The notes under the pieces were generated by a model. That model was not told where the DNA came from. It worked only from the letters and a program-made list of their open reading frames with translations, and made no database searches. Position numbers and translations under genes: made by a program. A stretch of 64,000 nt of DNA from positions 1-64,000 of the forward strand of contig DAISIV010000007.1 of NCBI GenBank assembly GCA_036821825.1. Reading direction: 5' to 3'. Shown here piece by piece: positions 1 through 8,538 of the stretch (position 1 is its first letter; each line of letters starts with the position of its first letter). The stretch comes from CAITZA01 sp937915285. GTDB lineage: Bacteria > Desulfobacterota > Desulfomonilia > Desulfomonilales > Desulfomonilaceae.

Positions 1-1189
1 TAAGCCTTCGTACAAAAACTTGTGTATAAGCAAATATCCTTGGCATTTTTTCATTTTTTACCAGAAATGTGAAATATGATCCGACGAGGATAAATGTTAT
101 GGCCGGGGTGGGTAAGACTATTTCAGCAGGACCTAGTCCTGATCTGACGATACGCTCTGTGGCAAGGGTGAATGCGTAATAAACAAAAATGGCGGCAAGT
201 CCTACGGAGACATTGTTCAAGCGGCTTTTCCCAAGGTTTAACACTCCAATGGGAAAGGCCATGAACGCCAGCGCCACGCAGGACAACGGATGGGTGAATC
301 TCTGTGTTATCAAGAGAGAAGCATGGATGCGGGCCCGCGCATAAAATGCTCGTGAAACACTGTCATCAGTCTCTTTAAGAGGAGGTAAGGATGAAATACG
401 TTTGCGGATATCTTCTATTGAAAGTTCCTCCAAAGATTTGGGGGCTTGTTCCATTATATTTTTGTCCAGTGGGTACCGGAACACATAGTTTTCGAAAGCA
501 AGGGCCCCCATTGAATCCCCAAGTTGATCCTCACGCAGGATCACCCCATCGCGAAGGTCCAGCACAAAAGCCTTGGCCTCCGGGTCCGGTGAAACCTTTC
601 CTTTCTTGGCTATGACAATGCTCGTTTCCTTGGGGTCTGAAGATTCCCGAAGATATATTTTGCTCATCACCCCCGTAGAGGAATCAATTTTCTCGACGTA
701 TAGGATGAGATTCTTCAGCTTGTCGAAGAAAACACCTTCTTCTATTCCGGCGTCCACCCTTTTTGTCAAAGCGCTTTGCATAAGATTCTTGCCCTCTGAT
801 ATACCCCTGGGTATGAGCCACATCGTACAAACGATGCTAACCAGAAAACCCAGTGTTCCTATCATGAAAGCTGGAGGGGCCAGCCTGAGTATGGACACGC
901 CTGCGGCCTTTATTGCGGCTATTTCATTGTCAGCGGCGAGTCTGCCCAAGCCCAGCAGTATTCCGGCAGTTATCGAAAGAGGGGCGACCGTAACCAGCGC
1001 TGCAGGAAGCCCATTAACAAGAACCTGAAAAAGGATTATCGTCAATTCCAGGCCTGATTCCATGCCCTTTTGGAGAATTGGCAGAAAACCGGCGATCAGG
1101 CCGGCGCCCAGGAATACGGAGAACGAAAATAAGGTGGCAACAGCGATCTCACTGAAAATATATCTATCCAGGATGCGCGTCCCGATCAA
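1..1189 (-). CDS. lptF: LptF/LptG-family lipopolysaccharide export permease (3' end outside window)
   Basis: Reading the minus strand leftwards from 1189 gives about 396 codons without a stop to the window edge, so the C-terminus is cut off. The family forms the inner-membrane part of the LptBFG ABC transporter, which extracts LPS and passes it to the periplasmic bridge. The N-terminus has a hydrophobic segment, then the family-typical stretch LGRLAADNEIAAIKAAG near residues 85-101. A hydrophilic periplasmic domain follows, and then membrane segments again (FTHPLSCVALAFMAFPIG). No ATG opens the frame; a TTG at 1189 with GGAG a few bases upstream is the best start, and an in-frame TAA lies further upstream. 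LptF and LptG are hard to separate without a search. The LptF/G family assignment is secure; the exact symbol is less so. Confidence 0.85.
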   Translation of the reverse strand, partial: MIGTRILDRYIFSEIAVATLFSFSVFLGAGLIAGFLPILQKGMESGLELTIILFQVLVNGLPAALVTVAPLSITAGILLGLGRLAADNEIAAIKAAGVSILRLAPPAFMIGTLGFLVSIVCTMWLIPRGISEGKNLMQSALTKRVDAGIEEGVFFDKLKNLILYVEKIDSSTGVMSKIYLRESSDPKETSIVIAKKGKVSPDPEAKAFVLDLRDGVILREDQLGDSMGALAFENYVFRYPLDKNIMEQAPKSLEELSIEDIRKRISSLPPLKETDDSVSRAFYARARIHASLLITQRFTHPLSCVALAFMAFPIGVLNLGKSRLNNVSVGLAAIFVYYAFTLATERIVRSGLGPAEIVLPTPAITFILVGSYFTFLVKNEKMPRIFAYTQVFVRRL

Positions 1190-1413
1190 AGACAACTCCA
1201 ACTGTTTAAAATATCGCCAGGAGCAATTCAGATTCAACAAAATGAAGTTTGGAATTCTGTCTTGCTGCCTGGATGATTATACCCCAATTTGTAGTATCAT
1301 GGTGAATCTGTTATGGACTCCATTAGAGTGAGGACTTTTTCTGGTGTCATGCGCTCAGGTTTGCAGATTTCCGGAAAACTGACCACCATTATTAAACACG
1401 AAACAGGCTGAAA

Positions 1414-3072
1414 ATGAGCGGCATTCTCACAAAAACATCCCACATTAGGGCTTGCTTCTGGTTCTTTGGCTTGGTGATCGGATGTTTGACTGCGTACAGT
1501 GGACGATATTTTCAGAACAATGACGCCACAGTCTACATAGAAATGGGAGAAGCTGTGTGGGCCGGCAGATGGTGGGACGCGGCCAACTTCACTTTCAGTC
1601 CGGTTTACGCCATTTTGGTGAGACTCTTCCAGGCGGTAGTCCCTTCCAACCCTGAAAATGAAATCATAAGGCTAAAATTACTCAATATACTGATCCTGGT
1701 TGTAGCGATGGCTTCCTTTGAGGCTTTTATGTCAACATTGAGACGTTCATGGGAGCAGATATCGGCAAACAATGATAGGCCGCTTGATTGGAGTTCAGTT
1801 AGTCTGGTGAGTTATTCGGTTTTTCTTGTGGCAGCGCTGGTCTCGGTGAGAACACGTCTGCTGAATCCGGACATGTTGGTAATGGCTATTTCCTTTCTAT
1901 GCTGTTCGATTATTCTCTCCATTGCCCAAGGGAATCAGGACTTGATCCGTTTCGCAGCCCTAGGTATGGCAACTGGCTTGGGTTATCTTACCAAAGCATT
2001 TTTTTTCCTTTACTCACCGGCGCTGATATTCTTTGCAGGCATTTCCTGTTCTTCGCTCAAGAGAGGAATCTCAGGTAGCGCCATAGCCGTTATCGTAGCT
2101 TTTCTGGTTTCTGGGCCTCTGATAACTGGGTTATCGCTAAAAAAAGGGTCTTTTTCGTATGGAGAAGGAGGCCGCCATGTTTATGCAATCCTCTTCGGTT
2201 CGGTAGGCAGTCCTGAAAACCCAGGAAGGCCGTTGAACGAGTTCCCGAAAACGGTCGAATATGAATATGGGGACAGAGTGACCAGACCGTTAACCTATGA
2301 TGTCACTTACTGGACTATTGGAGTCAAGCCGGTAATTAGTCCGTTAAATCTACTGGAGCTATTCATTCGAAACGTGGCTGAAGTTTTCACCCAGTCACCC
2401 TGGATTCTTTTCGTAATGGCCTGGTTCCTGTTCAACATCAGTCTGGGCTCTTTAAGGATCGGACCATTCGTCCCGGCATCAGCTCAGCTTACCCTGCTGG
2501 GGCTTGGGGCCCTTGGAATAGCGCTGTTCGCTTTGGTTGCCATGGAACCCCGTTATATAGCCCCTTTTATATGCTTCTTTTCATCGGGTCTGTGTCTCAC
2601 AATACGGACTCACCCGGACAATGACAGGTTCCAGAACATGAATCGAATTAGTTCGCTATGTCTGGCTATTGTGCTTGTCCTGTTTGTTTTTCACTCTGCT
2701 TGGGATCAGTCCGTTAGGGGATTGGTTTCAAACTCAGAAAAGCCTTCCTACAAGGAATCCTACGAAGAAAATTTTGCCGTGAAGGAATTTCTTGCCTCTA
2801 GAGGTATCAGATTTGGTGACAAGATTGCGGTGATCGGTAGTCCTCCGACTCAATGGGCTAGAATCGCGGGTCTAAGAATAACAGGGGAGATACTTTTTCA
2901 GGATGAATTTCTTAACTCGAGCACGTCGGAACGAATTCAGGCCATTGAATCGCTTAAGAATGCGGGATACAAGGCCGTAATCGCAATTGGCAAAGGATAC
3001 GGCGCAATTCCACAGGATGGATGGACACAGGTTCCCGGGACCCGCCATTTTTATGTAGCCACACTCCAGTAG
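1414..3072 (+). CDS. Polytopic membrane protein, GT-C glycosyltransferase-like (ArnT/PMT type)
   Basis: The 552-residue protein has about ten hydrophobic segments. After the first membrane helix it reads QNNDATVYIEMGEAVWAGRW, an acidic periplasmic loop of the kind found in GT-C glycosyltransferases that use polyprenyl-phosphate sugars. A further aromatic patch (FTFSPVYAIL) and a C-terminal soluble domain of about 110 residues (from residue 440) fit the same layout. It would transfer a sugar from a lipid carrier to lipid A, protein or glycan on the periplasmic side; the acceptor cannot be inferred. The start ATG has an AGG six bases upstream. It converges with the acyl-CoA ligase. The GT-C assignment rests on topology and the first loop only, so a plain hypothetical membrane protein remains possible. 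Confidence 0.55.
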   Translation: MSGILTKTSHIRACFWFFGLVIGCLTAYSGRYFQNNDATVYIEMGEAVWAGRWWDAANFTFSPVYAILVRLFQAVVPSNPENEIIRLKLLNILILVVAMASFEAFMSTLRRSWEQISANNDRPLDWSSVSLVSYSVFLVAALVSVRTRLLNPDMLVMAISFLCCSIILSIAQGNQDLIRFAALGMATGLGYLTKAFFFLYSPALIFFAGISCSSLKRGISGSAIAVIVAFLVSGPLITGLSLKKGSFSYGEGGRHVYAILFGSVGSPENPGRPLNEFPKTVEYEYGDRVTRPLTYDVTYWTIGVKPVISPLNLLELFIRNVAEVFTQSPWILFVMAWFLFNISLGSLRIGPFVPASAQLTLLGLGALGIALFALVAMEPRYIAPFICFFSSGLCLTIRTHPDNDRFQNMNRISSLCLAIVLVLFVFHSAWDQSVRGLVSNSEKPSYKESYEENFAVKEFLASRGIRFGDKIAVIGSPPTQWARIAGLRITGEILFQDEFLNSSTSERIQAIESLKNAGYKAVIAIGKGYGAIPQDGWTQVPGTRHFYVATLQ

Positions 3073-3113
3073 CGGAAGGCGCCGAAGACTGTTGGAGCAA
3101 AAGCAGGATCGAC

Positions 3114-3131
3114 GTTGAGGCGGTCCTCAAC
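3114..3131. repeat. Small perfect hairpin between convergent genes
   Basis: GTTGAGG and CCTCAAC form a 7-bp stem with a 4-base loop (CGGT) between the convergent genes ending at 3072 and 3181. There is no T-tract on either side, so a terminator role is only possible. Confidence 0.35.
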
Positions 3132-3180
3132 CGTATGAGCGAGTTGTATCGTTGAAAAAAGGTTGAGATCCGGAAGGATT

Positions 3181-4821
3181 CTATTTCTTGTCTTTTTGGG
3201 CCTTGCGTTTCTCTTCGTCCCTGATTTCTCTCCTAAGCAATTTTCCAACCTTGGATTTCGGCAACATATCCCTGAATTCTATGTATGATGGGACCTTATA
3301 TGCCGCGAGTTGAGAAGAGCACCAGTTTATTAGTTCAGCGGCCCCCACACCTTTTGCATCGTCTTTTAGAACGACGATGGCCTTGATTCTTTCCCCAACT
3401 TTGGCGTCAGGCACACCAATCACGCAGGCGCCGACTACCACAGGATGATCCTGCAACACAGCTTCGACCTCTGAAGCCGAAACCCTGTATCCTTTGTGTT
3501 TCAGAATATCGGCTGAACGCTCCACGTAGAAGATTTCACCCTGTTCGCTGCCGCGGACAAAGTCACTGGTCCTGTAATAGGTGTCAGAACCGACCTTGAC
3601 AAACGAGGCGGCGGTCTCTTCAGGTTTGTGGAGATACTGTTTCATTGAGTGATCTGATGTTACAAGCAGCTCACCTACTTCACCTAGTGGAACTTCAGTC
3701 AAAGAATCTGAATCCACGATCATGACTCTTCTGGATGGAAGAGGTTTTCCGATAGACATCGGGGCTGGGTCACCTGCTCCTAGAGTAGAGTAAGAGACAT
3801 GCCCTGCCTCTGTAGAACCGTAAACCTGGTATATGGGAACATTAGCCCGTTGCTTCCATCTGTGGAGTACTTCCCTGGGCAAAACGTCTCCACCGCAGAA
3901 ACAATATTTTAGAGAGCTGATGTCATAGGTTTCCTGTCGATCATTTTCCAGGATCATCCGATAGAGCGCAGGAACCCCTAGCATCCATCGGACTTTACGT
4001 CTCTCGATCTCCATCAGAATGGCATCTACCTGGGGAACTGGCATGAGCACTGTGGTTGCGCCTACGTTCAGTCCTATCGCCATGAAAAGACCGAGCGCCA
4101 TGATGTGAAAAAGGGGATTGATAGCTATATAGACATCCTTACCATGTTCCAGATGACCAACTGAGAGCCAGTCAGTGATGTCGTTGACATATGAAGTGTG
4201 TCCCCAGTGATTGCCCGGGACTCCCTTGGGAAATCCCGTTGTTCCACCGGTGTAAAGAATGTAGGACAGATCCTGAATCGGATCGATAGACACATGGGGT
4301 GGGGTACCGGTCGATTTGAGCAATTTTTTGAAAGGTATGGTTTCCTCACCACCCTTTACCGTGCCTGTTGGTGTCTTGTCGAACAGATAAGCTATTAGCC
4401 TCTTGGTGGGCGAAACCATATCGATCAGATTTGTGTAGATGATTTTTTCCAGTGAGGTTTTTCCAATTACCTCTTTGACATAGCCATAGTTGGTATCATG
4501 ACATACTATTGCTTTTGCCCCGGAATCATTCACCATGTATTCAAGTTCATGCGAGGTGTATATCGGCGAAACCAGAACGACAACCAGTCCCAGCTTCTGG
4601 GCGGCAAGGAATGCCACAACGTATTGCACACAATTAGACAAGTATAAAATAATCCGGTCGCCTTTTTGCAAGCCCAACCCATTCAGGCCCGAAGCGAATC
4701 CATCGACCATGCTGTGCAGTTTACGATACGTAAATTTTTCCCCGAGAAAAATAACGGCGATGTTATTCGGGTATTTCTCGCATGATGCTTCAAAACGTGT
4801 AAATGTGAGTTCCGGTTTCAT
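3181..4821 (-). CDS. AMP-forming acyl-CoA synthetase/ligase, last gene of liv-type operon
   Basis: ANL-superfamily enzyme of 546 residues that would activate a carboxylic acid to its acyl-CoA via an acyl-adenylate. The phosphate-binding loop is YTGGTTGFPKG (residues 190-200). The A5 motif region is YGSTEAG near 350, the A8 hinge is near 445 (DILKHKGYRVSASEVE), and the A10 lysine lies in PKSKVGKLLRRE near 525. The A7 motif reads RTSD instead of the usual RTGD. GGAGG precedes the ATG. The gene starts 15 bases after LivF ends and is read in the same direction, so it is very likely the terminal gene of the transporter operon. That context suggests it activates the imported substrate, perhaps an aromatic or short branched acid. 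Substrate is not predictable from sequence alone. Confidence 0.88.
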   Translation of the reverse strand: MKPELTFTRFEASCEKYPNNIAVIFLGEKFTYRKLHSMVDGFASGLNGLGLQKGDRIILYLSNCVQYVVAFLAAQKLGLVVVLVSPIYTSHELEYMVNDSGAKAIVCHDTNYGYVKEVIGKTSLEKIIYTNLIDMVSPTKRLIAYLFDKTPTGTVKGGEETIPFKKLLKSTGTPPHVSIDPIQDLSYILYTGGTTGFPKGVPGNHWGHTSYVNDITDWLSVGHLEHGKDVYIAINPLFHIMALGLFMAIGLNVGATTVLMPVPQVDAILMEIERRKVRWMLGVPALYRMILENDRQETYDISSLKYCFCGGDVLPREVLHRWKQRANVPIYQVYGSTEAGHVSYSTLGAGDPAPMSIGKPLPSRRVMIVDSDSLTEVPLGEVGELLVTSDHSMKQYLHKPEETAASFVKVGSDTYYRTSDFVRGSEQGEIFYVERSADILKHKGYRVSASEVEAVLQDHPVVVGACVIGVPDAKVGERIKAIVVLKDDAKGVGAAELINWCSSQLAAYKVPSYIEFRDMLPKSKVGKLLRREIRDEEKRKAQKDKK

Positions 4822-4835
4822 TGTCCGCCTCCAGT

Positions 4836-5582
4836 TTAAGATCCGAAATAGGCTGACTTAACATCCGGATTGTTCATCAGTTCCAGGTTAGTGCCTTCCA
4901 CAACAGCAGCTCCATTTTCCAGGATGTATCCGTAATCTATTATGGGCATTATAGGGCGCGCATATTGCTCTGAAACTATAATGGAAGCTCCGCGCTCATC
5001 CCTTATACTCTTGATTGATTTTGCCAACAGATACTGAATGACAGGACTCAGTCCCAGGAGCGGCTCATCCAGTAATAGCAGTTTTGGCTGAGCCATGAGC
5101 GACCGGCCTATTGCCAGCATCTGCTGTTCTCCACCGCTCAAAAAGCCACCGAGCCTTTTTGAAAGCCTTTTGAGCGCCGGGAATATGTTGAAGACATAAT
5201 CCAGGGTGTCTTTGGCCTGGCTTGCCTTGGCCAGATACCCGCCGATCCGCAGATTCTCCAAAACGGTGCTTTCCGGGAAAATACGCCTTCTCTCGGGACA
5301 TAGCACTATGCCACTCTTAGCCCTGTGAGCCGGAGAAATTCCCATGATATTCGCGCCATTGAAAAATATTTCGCCACGTATGGTTATCCGCTCTCCGCCG
5401 GCCATTTCCTCTTTCTTCTGAATGTCGAGCATAATGCCGGAAAGGGTATACATGAGAGTGGATTTGCCAGCGCTGTTGGCTCCAAAAACCCCAATTATCT
5501 GATTTTCTGCGCAGGCCAGACTAACGTTGTTCAAGGCCAGCATGTTTTCGTAAAAGACCATGAGTCCTTTGGCTTCAAACAT
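4836..5582 (-). CDS. livF: Branched-chain amino acid type ABC transporter ATPase, LivF-like
   Basis: ABC ATPase of 248 residues. Walker A is GANSAGKST (residues 34-42), the signature is LSGGEQQ followed by MLAIGRSLM near 143, and Walker B is LLLLDEPLLGLSP. It would pair with LivG to energise the LivH/LivM permease for a polar organic substrate. Its ATG overlaps the end of livG by 8 bases, a sign of translational coupling. It is slightly longer than a typical LivF of about 235 residues because of an insert after the Walker A helix (IQKKEEMAGGERITIRG). Substrate specificity of the system comes from the binding protein upstream. Confidence 0.92.
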   Translation of the reverse strand: MFEAKGLMVFYENMLALNNVSLACAENQIIGVFGANSAGKSTLMYTLSGIMLDIQKKEEMAGGERITIRGEIFFNGANIMGISPAHRAKSGIVLCPERRRIFPESTVLENLRIGGYLAKASQAKDTLDYVFNIFPALKRLSKRLGGFLSGGEQQMLAIGRSLMAQPKLLLLDEPLLGLSPVIQYLLAKSIKSIRDERGASIIVSEQYARPIMPIIDYGYILENGAAVVEGTNLELMNNPDVKSAYFGS

Positions 5583-6357
5583 AATCGAGCACCTCCTCCT
5601 CTGATCCGAAGTAGGCCTCTTTCACTTCACGTAACTCCATGACCTCGCCAGAGATTCCTTCTGCTATCTTGCACCCGAAGTTGAGGACTATAACCCGATT
5701 AGCGAGCCTGAAGAGTTCTCGCAAACGGTGTTCAACCATGATGAGGGATATCCCCTCCATCTGAAGTTTCTCTATCAATGGCAGCATGCTGGCCATTTCA
5801 CTCATGCTCAGCCCCGAAAAGACCTCGTCGCATATAATTAGTTCAGGACGTAATGCCAGGCATCTGGCTAACTCCAGACGTTTGAGATACCCTGTTGGTA
5901 AAGAGGAGGCCATCTTGTACGGGACATAGGAGTCTCTTTCAAAACCGATTTCTTCCAGAATATCCAGGGCCACTGTGTCACGACTGCCCATTTTCCCACC
6001 ACCGCGCCAGCCACCCGTCCGTTTGGAGCGCGGGGAAAAAAGAGGGACGATGAGATTTTTAAAAGCCGGTAATGAATAGTATGGCCGCATCACCTGGAAG
6101 GTTCTCGTTAGCCCAATATCGGCAATCTTGTGGGGAGGCCAACCGGTTATGTCATGCCCGTTAAAAACGACTTTGCCCCGGTCAGGTTTGACAAACCCGG
6201 ATATCGAATTTACCAGTGTGGTTTTGCCTGAACCATTGGGGCCTATGATTCCTACAATATCGCCTCGATTTACCTGCAGGCTCACCATGGAAAGCGCTGC
6301 GACTCCACCAAAGGTTTTGCTGATACTGTCAACGTTCAGTAGCGGTTGATCACTCAT
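5575..6357 (-). CDS. livG: Branched-chain amino acid type ABC transporter ATPase, LivG-like, with altered signature motif
   Basis: ABC ATPase of 260 residues with Walker A GPNGSGKTT (39-47), Walker B LIICDEVFSGLS and the H-loop in IMVEHRLREL. The place of the ABC signature reads LPTGYLKRLELARCLA, where LivG proteins usually have LSYGQQRRLEIARAL; the Ser after Leu is replaced by Pro. In ABC dimers this loop contacts the gamma-phosphate of the partner's ATP, so this half may hydrolyse poorly while LivF keeps a canonical signature. AGGAAA precedes the ATG by 8 bases. It lies 87 bases after livM and overlaps livF. Confidence 0.88.
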   Translation of the reverse strand: MSDQPLLNVDSISKTFGGVAALSMVSLQVNRGDIVGIIGPNGSGKTTLVNSISGFVKPDRGKVVFNGHDITGWPPHKIADIGLTRTFQVMRPYYSLPAFKNLIVPLFSPRSKRTGGWRGGGKMGSRDTVALDILEEIGFERDSYVPYKMASSLPTGYLKRLELARCLALRPELIICDEVFSGLSMSEMASMLPLIEKLQMEGISLIMVEHRLRELFRLANRVIVLNFGCKIAEGISGEVMELREVKEAYFGSEEEVLDYV

Positions 6358-6444
6358 ATCTTACATTTCCTGAAAATAATCCCAACCATGGGACTGATGA
6401 GGGAAAGTGAGCCAAAAAACATTCGGGCTGAATGCGCCAATCTT

Positions 6445-7467
6445 CTAAATGGATACCCAGCGTTCGAACTGTTCATACTTTCTCGAAGCAAAAACCATGA
6501 TTCCTTCACTCTTATAAACGATGAACAATGTGAGGATTATAGCGTAAACAGCAATTCTAAGGGTCCCAAAGTCACGAAGTAGCTCTGAAACCGGAACCAG
6601 GATGAGGCAACCTATGACCGGCCCTATCAATGTCCCGCCTCCTCCGATAACAGTAGCGGCTATCGGAATGATGGAGAAGTCGAGGGCAAACTGCGAAAGT
6701 CCCGCCCACATGTAGATGTGGGAGAGAACCGCTCCGCCAAAACATCCCAGGGATGAGGCAATGAAAATTCCCAGGGCCTTGTATCGAGTAATATTTATTC
6801 CGGAGGCTTTTACGGCCTGATCATTGTCCTTGACCCCCGAGAAAACCAGCCCCACGTCCTCAGTGATCATGCGTCGTAGAAAGAAAACGGCAATCAGCAC
6901 TGCCAAGATGAGCACATACTGCTCTATCCATGGGCTGGAAAAACCGTCAACCCCAACTATGCCGTCGGTTCCTCCAAAGATGTCCAGAGCCTCTATGATA
7001 CGTGCAGCCAGCAATGGGAACATGAGGCTGACTATGGCGAAGTAAACTCCACGAAGAGGCAGGCAAGGCAAAAACACAACAGTGCAGATGATGGCGCCTA
7101 TCACAGTAGCGGCAGGAATGGTCACTATCGGAGGAAGACCGAATTTCATGTTCAGTAAAGCGGCCGCATAGGCCCCTATTCCTATATAGAAACCACCTCC
7201 GAGTGAGACAAGACCTACGTAGTTAGCCAAAAAATCGAAACTGATTGCCAGAAGGCTGTACATACAGATGATGGAGAGAACTTTCTGCCAGTATGGAACC
7301 GGAAGCAGCAACACCGGAGCCGCCAGAAGTCCAAGTATGAAAATCAAACGGGGCGCGACCAGATAGCTCATTTCAAGCCAGGAAGATATTGCGTAAACCC
7401 CATCGGATCTAACCTTTATACCCCTGTCTATTCTCTCAAGCCGTCGATCCTTATTATCTACGGTCAT
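6445..7467 (-). CDS. livM: Branched-chain amino acid type ABC transporter permease, LivM-like
   Basis: Inner-membrane permease of 340 residues with about nine hydrophobic segments. It carries family-typical stretches such as SFDFLANYVGLVSLGGGFYI near residues 74-93 and the cytoplasmic coupling region DVGLVFSGVKDNDQAVKASG near 205. It would form the transport channel as a heterodimer with LivH. A cytoplasmic N-terminal extension of about 30 residues precedes the first helix. The gene begins three bases after the livH stop, so the two are coupled. Confidence 0.92.
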   Translation of the reverse strand: MTVDNKDRRLERIDRGIKVRSDGVYAISSWLEMSYLVAPRLIFILGLLAAPVLLLPVPYWQKVLSIICMYSLLAISFDFLANYVGLVSLGGGFYIGIGAYAAALLNMKFGLPPIVTIPAATVIGAIICTVVFLPCLPLRGVYFAIVSLMFPLLAARIIEALDIFGGTDGIVGVDGFSSPWIEQYVLILAVLIAVFFLRRMITEDVGLVFSGVKDNDQAVKASGINITRYKALGIFIASSLGCFGGAVLSHIYMWAGLSQFALDFSIIPIAATVIGGGGTLIGPVIGCLILVPVSELLRDFGTLRIAVYAIILTLFIVYKSEGIMVFASRKYEQFERWVSI

Positions 7468-7470
7468 CTC

Positions 7471-8337
7471 TTACACCCTCTCTTCCAGTTCTTTCTGACG
7501 ACCGAAAAGACCGCTAGGCCGCAGCACCAAGGTTATAATGATAGATACCAGGGCCACAACTACCTGAAAATGAGCGCCAAGGTAAACGACGGTAAGTATT
7601 TGGGCAAAACCTATGAGAAAAGCCGCCAAAACAGCTCCGGTCCAGCTACCAAGACCGCCCACTATACAAACAGCCACTGCCATTATCAGGACATTGTAAC
7701 CAGCTTCAACGACTATGTTGCCAAGAGGAAACAGTGTCACTGCAGCAACCCCGGCCAGCCCTGAGCCCAAGGCCATCGACACTACCGCCATTCGGTCCGA
7801 GTCGATTCCAAGAGTCAGCGCCGCCCTTTCGTCCTGAGCCATTCCCTTGAGAGCCAGACCAAGTTTGGTCATGGTGACAAACACCCAGAGAAGTCCCAGC
7901 ATGATTATGCCTATAACAACTACAAGCAGCCTCTGAAAATCGACAGACACGCCGAGTATTTCTATACTACCCTCAATGAACGGCGGTAAAGTGAATGTCG
8001 ATCCTTTAAGACCACCCCACCTGAGCCCTTCGAGAATTGCCAGTCCAATAGCATAAGACGCTATGATCTCCGAAATAGGCATACCCCTGACTCTTATCAA
8101 TACAAACTGATACATTGCGGCGCCTATCAGGGAAGTCGAAACAAGCGCAAAAAGGATGGACAAACCATAATTAAAGCCCAGGCGATTCATGAAAATCCAG
8201 GTCAGGTAACCTGCCACAACATACAGGGCGCCATGAGCAAAGTTTGGCAGACGACTCACACCGTAAACCAAGGTAAATCCAAGGGCCATTAAAACTAAGG
8301 TCACACTATTTATGACACCATAGATGAGTATTTCCAT
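7471..8337 (-). CDS. livH: Branched-chain amino acid type ABC transporter permease, LivH-like
   Basis: Inner-membrane permease of 288 residues. The N-terminus (GVINSVTLVLMALGFTLVYG, then VSRLPNFAHGALYVVAGYL) is the classic LivH opening, and GLALKGMAQDERAALTLGID near 158-177 is the coupling segment that contacts the ATPases. It partners with LivM. GAAGG stands 7 bases before the ATG. A 201-base gap with a stem-loop separates it from the binding-protein gene, a common arrangement that gives more binding protein than permease. Confidence 0.92.
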   Translation of the reverse strand: MEILIYGVINSVTLVLMALGFTLVYGVSRLPNFAHGALYVVAGYLTWIFMNRLGFNYGLSILFALVSTSLIGAAMYQFVLIRVRGMPISEIIASYAIGLAILEGLRWGGLKGSTFTLPPFIEGSIEILGVSVDFQRLLVVVIGIIMLGLLWVFVTMTKLGLALKGMAQDERAALTLGIDSDRMAVVSMALGSGLAGVAAVTLFPLGNIVVEAGYNVLIMAVAVCIVGGLGSWTGAVLAAFLIGFAQILTVVYLGAHFQVVVALVSIIITLVLRPSGLFGRQKELEERV

Positions 8338-8481
8338 GGAAAAGCCTTCGGGAAAAATTTCGATGAATATCTTTTTCTGTAAGACCAGAGCCGAGATTTT
8401 TAAATCATGAGGCTCTGGCCCAAGAAACGTCTTGAAAGTCTGTAAATGTTAAGAAACGTGTTTTGCCAATATCATTGGTGT

Positions 8482-8531
8482 TGGCCCAGATTTAGGTTCC
8501 CAAAAAACTAAGGTGAAAATCATCTGGGCCA
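8482..8531 (-). promoter_or_regulatory. Stem-loop between binding protein gene and livH
   Basis: TGGCCCAGAT (8482-8491) and ATCTGGGCCA (8522-8531) form a perfect 10-bp stem with a 30-base loop, eight bases beyond the stop of the binding-protein gene on the transcribed minus strand. It is not followed by a clean T-tract. It may act as a partial terminator or an mRNA-end stabiliser that raises binding-protein output relative to the permease genes. Confidence 0.5.
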
Positions 8532-8538
8532 GACAAAC

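Noticed and set aside
1..1331. Plus-strand frames at 391-615, 573-1028 and 1062-1331
   Set aside because: Antisense to the LptF/G-type permease, which reads open on the minus strand from 1189 to the edge, or lying over its upstream region without any recognisable content.
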